A stretch of 64,000 bases of DNA from Arthrobacter sp. Soil762 (GTDB taxonomy: Bacteria > Actinomycetota > Actinomycetes > Actinomycetales > Micrococcaceae). The DNA lies in assembly GCF_001428335.1 (NCBI RefSeq), contig NZ_LMSG01000023.1, positions 175,914 to 239,913 on the forward strand, written 5' to 3'. The notes under the pieces were generated by a model that worked only from the letters and a program-made list of their open reading frames with translations, was not told the origin of the DNA and ran no database searches. Made by a program: the position numbers and the translations under genes. Positions 48,947 to 56,378 of the stretch are shown one piece after another (the first letter of the stretch is position 1; every line of letters begins with the position of its first letter).

Positions 48947-48968
48947 CCCGCAACGAAAGTTGCGCGGG
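48947..48968. other. GNRA-type hairpin between yhhQ and the kinase gene
   Basis: CGCAAC-GAAA-GTTGCG is a perfect 6-bp stem with a GAAA tetraloop on the + strand (TTTC on the minus strand), flanked by CCC/GGG. It lies 28 bp upstream of yhhQ and 78 bp upstream of the kinase gene. It does not match any preQ1 or TPP riboswitch I know, but it is well formed for a leader RNA. Confidence 0.35.
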
Positions 48969-49045
48969 ACGCCGGCTGTATTAGCACTGTCACGACATTC
49001 TCCCACTGAACAATAGACCCCGACGCCGGATGGCAGGATAGTGCC

Positions 49046-49945
49046 ATGACTTTAGCTTCAGCTGCCCTCCAGTCCCCCGTGTCCGCTCCCGCCGTCGTCC
49101 TGACCATCGCGGGATCCGAAGCCACGGGTGGCGCCGGAGCCCAGGCCGACCTGAAGACGTTCCAGGAGCTGGGCGTGTTTGGCATCGCCAACCTGACCTG
49201 CATCGTCTCCTTCGATCCCAGCGACAACTGGAACCACCGTTTCGTGCCGGTGGACCAGCAGGTCATCGCGGACCAATTGGAAGCCACGACGGCGGCCTAC
49301 GGTCCGGCGTCAGGGGTCACCGCCTCCGAGAGTGCTTCGGGCGAGCCGTCGGCTCCAGGCCGGCCGGTCCTGGACACCGTGAAAGTCGGCATGCTGGGCA
49401 GCCCGGCCACTATCAGCACGGTAGCCGCGGCGCTGGAAACGGGCCGGTTCCGCAATGTAGTGCTGGATCCGGTGCTGATCTGCAAGGGCCAGGAGCCGGG
49501 CCACGCACTGGACACGGACCAGGCCCTGAAGGCGCAGATCCTGCCGCTGGCCACATTTGTGACACCCAACCACTTCGAAGCCGAATCGCTGTCCGGCCTG
49601 GCGATCACCGACGTCGAATCCCTGAAAGCCGCAGCAGTCCGCATCCACGAACTCAGCGGCGCCGCGGTCCTGGCCAAGGGCGGCGTGCGGCTGGCAGGCC
49701 CGGACGCCGTCGACGTTTACTACGACGGCGAGACACTCGAAGTCCTCAGCGCTCCCAAGGTGGGCGAGGTGGCCGTGTCCGGTGCTGGCTGCTCCCTCGC
49801 CGCGGCGGTTACGGCCGAGCTGGCCAAGGGCGCCACGCCGCTGGAGGCTGCCCGGGCCGCCAAGGACTTTGTCACCGCGGGCATCCGCAACCGGGTCGCG
49901 TCCGGCGCGCCGTTCGACGCCCTCTGGCAGGGCGGCGCGCGCTAG
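49046..49945 (+). CDS. thiD: ThiD/PdxK-type hydroxymethylpyrimidine or pyridoxal kinase
   Basis: 299 aa ribokinase-fold kinase. Motifs: LTIAGSEATGGAGAQADLKT (substrate loop; classical ThiD has GSDPSGGAG), VKVGMLGSP, VVLDPVLICKGQEPG, FVTPNHFEAESLSG, LAKGGVRL, and the anion-hole motif VSGAGCSLAAAVTAEL with Cys next to the catalytic Gly. GAGC with this Cys is also seen in pyridoxal kinases of the ThiD-like group, so it could phosphorylate HMP(-P), pyridoxal or both. A Ser/Ala/Pro-rich insertion interrupts residues ~90-112. It overlaps the TetR stop (convergent) by 4 bp. Confidence 0.87.
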   Translation: MTLASAALQSPVSAPAVVLTIAGSEATGGAGAQADLKTFQELGVFGIANLTCIVSFDPSDNWNHRFVPVDQQVIADQLEATTAAYGPASGVTASESASGEPSAPGRPVLDTVKVGMLGSPATISTVAAALETGRFRNVVLDPVLICKGQEPGHALDTDQALKAQILPLATFVTPNHFEAESLSGLAITDVESLKAAAVRIHELSGAAVLAKGGVRLAGPDAVDVYYDGETLEVLSAPKVGEVAVSGAGCSLAAAVTAELAKGATPLEAARAAKDFVTAGIRNRVASGAPFDALWQGGAR

Positions 49946-50565
49946 TTTCTTGAGTCTTCCAGCGGCGTCTCTTCCAGCCGGGCCGCTGCAAGCAAGTCGT
50001 CGGCTACCAGAGTCGCCGTCCGCACAATGAAGGCCCGACGGCGGTCCAGGCGGTCCGGAGCGGAGCCCGCCAAGAGTGCGTCGATCTGGGGCAGCACTGT
50101 CCAGCCGTCGCACAGCGTAACGATGGTGAGGACCAGGTCGGCCGCATCCGTGCGGTCGATTCCGGGCAGAACTGCCAGCATCTGGTCCACTTTTGCGGCA
50201 CAGTGGTCAGCGCGTGTGGCCCGGTCCACGGTATTCCTCCCGCGCTCCAGGCCTTCCCAGAACAGGAGCCGGGCCAAGGCGCCGTCGTTCGTGTGACGGT
50301 CAAAAAGCCTTCCGGCGTACTCCCCGGTGGACGCCGCGCCGTGACCTTCGATGGGGACCTCGGACATCACCCGCACCAGTTCAGCGGCCAGGACGGCGTC
50401 GAACAGCTCGTCCTTCTTGCCGAAGTACTGGTAGATGCGTTCCTTGTTGACGCCCGCCGCCGCCGCAATGCGGTCCACCCGCGCACCGGCAAGGCCCTTG
50501 TCGCTGAACTCCTCAGTGGCGGCAGTCAGCAGCAGTGCTTTGGTGCGCTCAGTATTCCAGGCCAT
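49942..50565 (-). CDS. TetR/AcrR family transcriptional regulator
   Basis: 207 aa. N-terminal TetR domain: LLTAATEEFSDKGLAGARVD, RIAAAAGVNKERIYQYFGKK and DELFDAVLAAEL (residues ~10-60). The C-terminal ligand domain is helical (LFDRHTNDGALARLLFWEGL; LTIVTLCDGWTVLPQID). Two palindromes CAACTA-NN-TAGTTG lie between its start and the divergent membrane-protein gene, so it is likely to repress both. Ligand unknown. Confidence 0.92.
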   Translation of the reverse strand: MAWNTERTKALLLTAATEEFSDKGLAGARVDRIAAAAGVNKERIYQYFGKKDELFDAVLAAELVRVMSEVPIEGHGAASTGEYAGRLFDRHTNDGALARLLFWEGLERGRNTVDRATRADHCAAKVDQMLAVLPGIDRTDAADLVLTIVTLCDGWTVLPQIDALLAGSAPDRLDRRRAFIVRTATLVADDLLAAARLEETPLEDSRN

Positions 50566-50584
50566 GTCACGATTCTACCCGTTT

Positions 50585-50655
50585 CCAACTAAGTAGTTGC
50601 ACTTTTGTGGAGCCCGTACTAGTCTCGCTTTTATCAAAAGCAACTAACTAGTTGG
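50585..50655. promoter_or_regulatory. Twin TetR operators (CAACTANNTAGTTG)
   Basis: CAACTAAGTAGTTG (50586-50599) and CAACTAACTAGTTG (50641-50654) are both 6+6 palindromes with a 2-nt spacer, 55 bp centre to centre. The first lies 21 bp upstream of the TetR start; the second overlaps the ribosome binding site region of the membrane-protein gene. One palindrome per divergent promoter is the arrangement expected of a TetR repressor. Confidence 0.88.
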
Positions 50656-50663
50656 AGTTAGCC

Positions 50664-50984
50664 ATGAACAGCACCCCCGGCCCCACAGCAACTGCTCCCG
50701 CGCCAGCCGCCCCTGCTCAGGCTCCGGTCACTGCTCACGGACCGGTGCCGCCTGCGCCGTCCATCCACGTCCGCGCCGTCATCACGTGGCTGGCCATCTT
50801 TCCGCTGGTGGCCGTGGGCATGATCCTGGTGGCACCCCTGACCGAGGGCTGGCACCTGGTGCTCCGTGCCCTGGTCCTGACACTCGTGGTGGTTCCGGTT
50901 GCCGTCTACCTCGTCCTCCCGCGCCTTTTTGCCGGCTACGGCGCCCTGCTGCGCCGCCGCAATTCCGCAAGACCAGTTAGTTAG
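50664..50984 (+). CDS. Small two-helix membrane protein controlled by TetR
   Basis: 106 aa. The first ~40 residues are Pro/Ala/Thr-rich and lack charge. Two membrane segments follow (AVITWLAIFPLVAVGMILVA and LRALVLTLVVVPVAVYLVLP), then a basic end (ALLRRRNSARPVS). The ATG at 50664 has GGAG at 6-nt spacing; a TTG at 50652 is inside the operator. Family not recognised. The regulator next door suggests a role in response to a small molecule (efflux or membrane adaptation); this is inference. Confidence 0.78.
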   Translation: MNSTPGPTATAPAPAAPAQAPVTAHGPVPPAPSIHVRAVITWLAIFPLVAVGMILVAPLTEGWHLVLRALVLTLVVVPVAVYLVLPRLFAGYGALLRRRNSARPVS

Positions 50985-51006
50985 GCTCAGCCCGGGGAAG
51001 CCACGG

Positions 51007-52299
51007 TCACGAGCGCGGGTCGGCGACCTCCCCCATAAACAGCGGCAGGCCCGTTTCCACATGCACGATCTGGTAGTGGAACGGCCGGTCGAACCTGATA
51101 ACCCGCTCGGGCTGCGGCGGAGCGCTGGTGACAGCTCCGTTGATCTGGGTCACCGCGGCGGCAATCGTGCCCTTTTCGGCCACAGTGATGTTGGCGGCCT
51201 GCGCGGCCTGGGTGATCGCCATCCTGGGCTGGATGTTGTTGAAATCCTCCGTGGTGTCGAGCGTCTTCTGGAGCCCCAGTGACCCAAACACCTTCCGCAG
51301 GTCAAAACTGCACTTGTGGTCCCAGCGTGGCAACTGGATCTGCACCGTCTCCGGCGCGGCGGTGTCGAACGCGTCAGCGATTTCCGTGAGCGTGGCGGCG
51401 CCGAAGGCCGCTGAGGCGGGGCGGGACCCGGCATCGGCTCCGGCCGCCGGCAGGACCAACCGCATAACAAAACCGTCGGCGTAGGGAAGGTCCACGCCCT
51501 GCCAGCCTGCGCCTTCCGCGTACTTCATCTCCAGCTCGTTGTGCATGGCAGGCGCGTCGATTTCCTCGCCGGCGGCTGTGGTGAACGGCAGGTCCGAGGT
51601 GGCATTCGGGTCAAACGGCGCGCTCCAGGCGGAGGCAAAATACAGGGAATTGAGGAGGCTGAAGGTGTTGTCCCGGGCGTATTCTGCGGGGGCTTCCTTG
51701 ATCCGGCCACCCGTGTTCCTGTTGACCCAGGCATCGATGGCGGGCTTCGTGGCGCCCTCATCGCTGAAGTCCACGGGATACACACCGGTTCCGTAGTGCC
51801 GGGCAAGAGTGTCCAGGAACGACTCGCCGGTGGGCACGTCCGTGTCCACGAACAGCCCGTTGGCGGCGTGCATGACCGGTTTCCGCGGCGGGTTGTCCTC
51901 ATCCACTGCGCCGGGGTCGCCGTCGAACTTCTCCAGCGAACTGAGGACCGCGTTCATGGCCTCATCACGGTTCCCGGCGGGGAGCTGCAGGACGCTGTCC
52001 ATCTCCGCCGCGGTCTCGCCCGACGCGCCGGAGCGAAGCATCGCGAGGGCAATCAGCAGGCTCCCGGGCGAGGACACGACGTTCCCGTTGGCGCCGTCGC
52101 CGCCGTCCGCCAGCAGCGCCTCGCCGAGGCCCAGGGCGGAAGCCCGGAAGGAGCGCAGTTCGGCGGCATAAGCCGCGCGGTCCACCGAAACCCGTTCCAC
52201 GCCGTCGGCCGTCAGGAGCTCCGGAGGCGCCGGGGCCGCACATGCCGCCAGTCCCAGCACCGCGCCCAAGGCCACCGCCCGCTGAAAACGAAACACCAC
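51007..52299 (-). CDS. Serpin-family lipoprotein
   Basis: 430 aa. Lipoprotein signal (VALGAVLGLAAC, Cys20) followed by a full serpin fold. Serpin landmarks: NVVSSPGSLLIALAMLRSGA (helix B), NTFSLLNSLYFASAWSAPFD, the hinge VAEKGTIAAAVTQI, and the C-terminal signature IRFDRPFHYQIVHVETGLPLF followed by MGEVADP. The reactive-centre loop after the hinge is short and ends ...NGAVTSAPPQPE; the P1 residue cannot be told. Serpins are suicide inhibitors of serine or cysteine proteases. The start GTG at 52299 has GGGGGAGG at 5-nt spacing. No protease gene lies nearby. Confidence 0.93.
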   Translation of the reverse strand: MVFRFQRAVALGAVLGLAACAAPAPPELLTADGVERVSVDRAAYAAELRSFRASALGLGEALLADGGDGANGNVVSSPGSLLIALAMLRSGASGETAAEMDSVLQLPAGNRDEAMNAVLSSLEKFDGDPGAVDEDNPPRKPVMHAANGLFVDTDVPTGESFLDTLARHYGTGVYPVDFSDEGATKPAIDAWVNRNTGGRIKEAPAEYARDNTFSLLNSLYFASAWSAPFDPNATSDLPFTTAAGEEIDAPAMHNELEMKYAEGAGWQGVDLPYADGFVMRLVLPAAGADAGSRPASAAFGAATLTEIADAFDTAAPETVQIQLPRWDHKCSFDLRKVFGSLGLQKTLDTTEDFNNIQPRMAITQAAQAANITVAEKGTIAAAVTQINGAVTSAPPQPERVIRFDRPFHYQIVHVETGLPLFMGEVADPRS

Positions 52300-52415
52300 T
52301 GTCGCCTCCCCCGGCACACAAGGGCGGGAATCCGCCTGCTCCCAGTGAACCAGTGACGGCGGCGCGAGACGATGCCTGTACGGTCACGCTTTGCACTCAT
52401 TTTGGCATCGCCCAA

Positions 52416-52516
52416 ACGCTCTCTCACTTAACGCAAGAAAACCCGGGACGCTCTCTCACTTTCCACAAGAAAGTGAGAGAGCGTCCCGGGATTTGCCGCA
52501 TTATCAGAGAGAGCGT
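52416..52516. repeat. Nested palindromic element, copy A
   Basis: The inner stem has 22-nt arms (52442-52463 with 52469-52490) perfectly complementary over the loop CACAA; each arm contains ACGCTCTCTCACTTTC or its complement. An outer pair (CGCTCTCTCACTTAACGC from 52417, against 52498-52515) encloses it. It is 84 bp beyond the 3' end of the MFS gene that stops at 52600. Confidence 0.9.
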
Positions 52517-52538
52517 CCGGGGTACCGGGGGCGGCGCG

Positions 52539-52582
52539 GTGGGCGTACGACGGCGGGTGGCCACCCGCCGTCGTACGCCCAC
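52539..52582 (-). terminator. 44-bp perfect palindrome just past the MFS gene
   Basis: The 22-nt half 52539-52560 is exactly complementary to 52561-52582 with no spacer. It begins 18 bp past the stop of the alpha-ketoglutarate-permease-like gene and is the first hairpin its transcript would form. It contains CGTACGACGGCGGG, a string that recurs at 62500-62513 beside copy C of the neighbouring repeat. Confidence 0.75.
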
Positions 52583-52599
52583 TGGAGCTGCCCACAGCG

Positions 52600-53991
52600 C
52601 TAGGCGTTGATGAGGTCCTTGTCCTTGTCGTCGTCCTTGGCCGGGCGGTTCCAGGCGTCGCCCTGTTCGCGGTCCAGGTGCGTGGTTTTCTTGTTCTTCA
52701 GGGCGAAGATGTAGACCAGCAGTGAGATGGCAATGGCCACGGTGACGTAGGTGAAGAACAGGTCCACGCGCTCGGCCTTCTGGAACGCCGCACCAAGCAG
52801 CGGGACGGTGCCGCCGAAGAGCGAGTTCGCGATCGCGTAGCCCAGGCCGACGCCGAGGGCGCGGATGGAGGCCGGGAACAGCTCGGCCTTCACGAGGGCG
52901 TTGATCGAGGTGTAGCCACCGACGATCAGCAGGCCGCCCAGCATCAGCAGGAATGCCGTGAACGGGTCCTTGGTGTTGGACAGGGTGGATAGCAGCGGCC
53001 AGGTGAACAACACACCCGTGATGCCGAACCAAAGCAGCAGCGGCCGGCGCCCGACCTTGTCCGAGATGATCCCGTAGACCGGCTGGAGCAGCATGAAGAT
53101 GAACAGCGCCCAGAAGTTGATCACGGAGGTGTCGGTCTTGGCGATCCCGGAGGTATCGTTCATGAACTTCAGAATGAAGTTGGTGTACGTGTAGAACGCC
53201 ACGGTGCCACCGAGGGTGACGCCGATGCAGATCAGCAGCGGCTTCCAGTGCTGGGTGAACAGCAACTTCATGGTGCCGGGTTGTGCAACGCCGGCCACGG
53301 CCGGAACCTTGGCGGCCTCGACCTGCTCGGCGGACACGGTTTCTTCCATGGAACGCCGCAGCCACAGGACCACGAGCGCGGCGACGCCGCCGATCGCGAA
53401 GGGGATGCGCCAGCCCCACTCAGTCAGGGCGCCCTTGTCCATGGTGTTCTGCAGGATGACGAGCACCAGCAGGGCCAGCATCTGGCCGCCGATCAGCGTG
53501 ACGTACTGGAAGCTTGAGAAGAAGCCGCGGCGTTTGGATGTGGCGGCCTCGGACATGTAGGTGGCGCTGGTGCCGTATTCGCCACCCACGGAGAAGCCCT
53601 GGACCAGCCGCACAAGGATCAGCAGAATCAGCGCCCAGACGCCTATCTGCTGGGTCGTCGGCAGGATGGCGATGGCGAAGGAACCGGCGGACATGATCGT
53701 CACGCTGAGCGTCAGGGCCGCCTTGCGGCCCTTGCGGTCGGCATAGCGGCCGAAGAACCAGGCGCCCACCGGACGCATCAGGAACGACGTCGAGAAGACG
53801 GCCATGGCCTCGAGCCCGGCCTGCAGGTCGTCTTGGGAATTGAAGAAGTGCGACTGGAAGTACGCCGCGAAGACTGTGTAAACGTAGAGGTCGTACCACT
53901 CCACGAGGTTGCCCGCTGAACCCTTGAGGATGTTGCTCACGGCCCGGCGGGTCTGTGCGGCCTCGCTCTGGACCGCGTGCTGGGCGCTCAT
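52600..53991 (-). CDS. MFS transporter, alpha-ketoglutarate permease (KgtP)-like
   Basis: 463 aa, 12 membrane segments. It is of the metabolite:H+ symporter family, with KgtP-like segments SAGNLVEWYDLYVYTVFAAY, GFSVGGEYGTSATYMSEAA (conserved SVGGEYGTSATYMSE), FQYVTLIGGQMLALLVLVI and RALGVGLGYAIANSLFGGT. It probably imports 2-oxoglutarate or a related dicarboxylate with protons. GGGGAGG lies 7 nt ahead of the ATG at 53991. The C-terminal tail is charged (KDDDKDKDLINA). It is divergent from the response regulator/kinase/TAXI operon, with TTCCTNA direct repeats between, so this system probably regulates it. Confidence 0.91.
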   Translation of the reverse strand: MSAQHAVQSEAAQTRRAVSNILKGSAGNLVEWYDLYVYTVFAAYFQSHFFNSQDDLQAGLEAMAVFSTSFLMRPVGAWFFGRYADRKGRKAALTLSVTIMSAGSFAIAILPTTQQIGVWALILLILVRLVQGFSVGGEYGTSATYMSEAATSKRRGFFSSFQYVTLIGGQMLALLVLVILQNTMDKGALTEWGWRIPFAIGGVAALVVLWLRRSMEETVSAEQVEAAKVPAVAGVAQPGTMKLLFTQHWKPLLICIGVTLGGTVAFYTYTNFILKFMNDTSGIAKTDTSVINFWALFIFMLLQPVYGIISDKVGRRPLLLWFGITGVLFTWPLLSTLSNTKDPFTAFLLMLGGLLIVGGYTSINALVKAELFPASIRALGVGLGYAIANSLFGGTVPLLGAAFQKAERVDLFFTYVTVAIAISLLVYIFALKNKKTTHLDREQGDAWNRPAKDDDKDKDLINA

Positions 53992-54150
53992 CGCTGAACC
54001 TCCCCGGGTTGCGGCGCTGTTCTTGCTTTCGTGCTGTCCATGGCTACGTTGCCCATGGTTCCTCCTCGACGTTGACGGGCCCCCCCTCAAACGCCGGGGG
54101 CCTCATCCAAGTTATGCGTGATCCAAGGCACATCCAACGTGGGAGGGCAT

Positions 54151-54170
54151 TTCCTAACACTTCCTTAGGT
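54151..54170. promoter_or_regulatory. Direct repeats TTCCTaAcac / TTCCTtAggt: candidate response-regulator box
   Basis: TTCCTAACAC (54151-54160) is followed directly by TTCCTTAGGT (54161-54170): a 10-bp tandem repeat, the layout bound by OmpR/PhoB-type dimers. It lies between the KgtP-like and response regulator genes, AT-rich in a GC-rich setting. A weaker inverted repeat AGCGGGCA/TGCCCGCT (54198-54221) sits in the regulator leader. Confidence 0.5.
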
Positions 54171-54243
54171 TTCGCCGGGAGAAGGGGTAATCTCCAAAGC
54201 GGGCAGTTTGCGTTGCCCGCTCAGCGAATAAGGGAACCAGGCC

Positions 54244-54912
54244 ATGGAGTTGCTCATCGTCGAGGACGACGACGCCATGGCGTCCGCCCTCGCCGCCGCC
54301 GTCGCGACCGCGGGGCACAACCCCACCCGTGTCGCCCGCGGAGCCGACGCCCTGCTGGTCCACCGGAAGTTCGAAGTGATCCTCCTGGACCTGGGTCTTC
54401 CCGATATGGATGGCCTGGACGTGCTGCGGAAACTGCGCCAGGTCACGCCGGTGCCCATCCTGATTCTCACCGCGCGCGACGACGAACGCAGCGTGGTGCT
54501 CGGCCTGCGGTCCGGTGCGGATGACTACCTCGTTAAGCCTGTGAAGCTCGTGGAACTTCTTGCCCGCATCGAGGCGGTCACCCGCCGTGCCGGGCGCCAT
54601 GGCGGTGCGCGCCAGCAGAGCGTGGTGTTGGGTGATCTTGAGATCGACCTCGAGCGGCGCGTGGCGGCCCTCCGTTCCGAGGTGCTCCCGTTGACGGCCA
54701 CCGAGTTTGACCTGCTGGCACTGTTGGCCAGCCACGCCGGCTCCGTGGTCACCCGTGAACAGATCCTGGACGCGCTGTGGGGCGACGCCTTCGTGGCCTC
54801 GTCCCGGTCCCTTGACGTGCACCTGACGGGGCTGCGGGCGAAGCTCCAGTTGCCGGGCTTCATCATCAACGTCCGCGGCGTCGGCTACCGGGTCGAGGCG
54901 GACCCGGCGTGA
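54244..54912 (+). CDS. OmpR/PhoB-type response regulator
   Basis: 222 aa. Receiver domain (1-115) with the acidic pair in IVEDDD, phosphorylation site Asp49 in ILLDLGLPDMDG, Thr in LILTARDDE and Lys in YLVKPVKL. The C-terminal winged helix (about 128-220) reads LTATEFDLLALLASHAGSVV, LWGDAFVASSRSLDVHLTGL, IINVRGVGYR. It overlaps the kinase gene by 4 bp (GTGA), so both are made together. Confidence 0.95.
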   Translation: MELLIVEDDDAMASALAAAVATAGHNPTRVARGADALLVHRKFEVILLDLGLPDMDGLDVLRKLRQVTPVPILILTARDDERSVVLGLRSGADDYLVKPVKLVELLARIEAVTRRAGRHGGARQQSVVLGDLEIDLERRVAALRSEVLPLTATEFDLLALLASHAGSVVTREQILDALWGDAFVASSRSLDVHLTGLRAKLQLPGFIINVRGVGYRVEADPA

Positions 54913-56378
54913 AACTGCGCGTCCTGGGCATCCTCAGTGTGCTGGCCGTGCTTATCGTCATCATCGCCTCCAACGCCATCCTGACGTCCGCCGGCCGGGA
55001 ACTGACCCAGGAACTCCAGATCAACCGTGCCGCGTCGATCAACCGCCTGGCACAAGTAGCTTTCGACGCCGCCTCTGCGGGCGAAACCGCTCAACTGCAG
55101 ACGGAGATGGACCGGTATTCCGAACTCTACGGAGAAGGCGTCCTGATCCGCCTCCAGCAGGGCACCCTGCGCTCCGGCGGCCTCAGCGAGGACCGGCCTG
55201 ACGTCCGGGACGCCGTGGCCAGGGCGAACCTGAACCTCAGCGACACCACGCTCAGCCCGCTGCAGCCGTTCGGGACTTCCTCCGAGGTGATCTCCCGCTC
55301 CTTCGGCAGCGCGAGCCAGGTCCTGGGCGAAGCCGTCCTCGAGGTCAACCTGGACCCGGCCCGGCAGAAACTGCGGGAACGGTGGCTCATCGTGGCATTG
55401 GCGGCGGCGGTCCTGGCCGCGGTGCTCCTCCTGGGCGCGGCCCGCGTGACAGAGTGGGTCCTCCGGCCTGTGCACCGGCTAAACGCGGCCGTGACCGAAC
55501 TTGAGGCAACAGGCCGGACTGGCCAGCTTCCCGAGGCCGGGCCGCCGGAACTTCGACAACTGAGCCGTTCATTCACCACCATGGCGCAGACCGTCAGCCA
55601 CAGCCTCGATTCGCAGCGGCAACTGATAGCGGACACATCGCACGAACTACGCAATCCCGTGGGCGCCCTGCGGCTCAGGATCGATTTGCTGCAGCTGGAA
55701 CTGAAAACCGCCCGCGAACACGACGCCGCGGCAGGAGTGCAAGCCGAGCTCGAACGTGTGGAGGAGATCCTGGACGGCGTTTTGCGGCTGGCGTCCGCCG
55801 AGCACCGGGCCTCTGAGGACTCCGCCCGGGGCCCGCTGGGAACCCCGTTGCCCGCGGCACAGGCGCCGCTTGATCCGTACCCGGTCCTGCAGGAAGAAGC
55901 CGAACGGGCGGGCCCTGCCGCCCAGCGCAGCGGAGCATCGATCCTGCTGGGAGATCCGCCGGCACCCGCCGTCCGTATCGCCTGCAACGCCGCAGAACTG
56001 GCCCAGATGGTCGGCGAACTTCTGAACAACGCCATCAAGTACGCTCCCGGCGCCCACGTCTCGGTGGCTGCGGGAGCGCGCCAAGGCACGGTGGCCATCG
56101 AAGTGTCCGACGACGGCCCCGGGCTTTCCGCCGACGAACGGACAGAGGCCACCAGCCGTTTCTGGCGGTCCCCGGCGCACCGGACCATCCGCGGCACTGG
56201 GCTGGGCATGACTATTGTGGACAAGCTGGCGGCGGCCAACGGTGGCCGGCTGGTGCTTGCCGGGGCCTCGCCGCATGGACTGATCGCGCGGCTCGAGTTT
56301 CCACTTTCCGCGGATGTGCCAGGGCTTTTTGCCGGGCCGGAGCACGCCGGTCCGGAGCAGGCGGCTCCGCGTGGCTGA
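54909..56378 (+). CDS. Sensor histidine kinase
   Basis: 489 aa. N-terminal membrane helix (VLGILSVLAVLIVIIASNAI), an extracytoplasmic sensor domain of ~130 residues, second helix (LIVALAAAVLAAVLLLGAAR), HAMP (EWVLRPVHRLNAAVTELEAT), phosphoacceptor His245 in DTSHELRNPVGAL, N box NAIKYAPG, G1 DDGPGL and G2 RGTGLGMTIVDKL. GTG start overlaps the regulator; its 3' end overlaps the TAXI gene by 8 bp. The short sensor domain could contact the TAXI lipoprotein outside the membrane (inference). Confidence 0.95.
   Translation: MKLRVLGILSVLAVLIVIIASNAILTSAGRELTQELQINRAASINRLAQVAFDAASAGETAQLQTEMDRYSELYGEGVLIRLQQGTLRSGGLSEDRPDVRDAVARANLNLSDTTLSPLQPFGTSSEVISRSFGSASQVLGEAVLEVNLDPARQKLRERWLIVALAAAVLAAVLLLGAARVTEWVLRPVHRLNAAVTELEATGRTGQLPEAGPPELRQLSRSFTTMAQTVSHSLDSQRQLIADTSHELRNPVGALRLRIDLLQLELKTAREHDAAAGVQAELERVEEILDGVLRLASAEHRASEDSARGPLGTPLPAAQAPLDPYPVLQEEAERAGPAAQRSGASILLGDPPAPAVRIACNAAELAQMVGELLNNAIKYAPGAHVSVAAGARQGTVAIEVSDDGPGLSADERTEATSRFWRSPAHRTIRGTGLGMTIVDKLAAANGGRLVLAGASPHGLIARLEFPLSADVPGLFAGPEHAGPEQAAPRG

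Noticed and set aside
48920..49045. preQ1 or TPP riboswitch ahead of yhhQ or the ThiD-like kinase
   Set aside because: Neither the preQ1-I/II/III cores nor the TPP CTGAGA...ACCTGA motifs can be found; only a simple hairpin remains.
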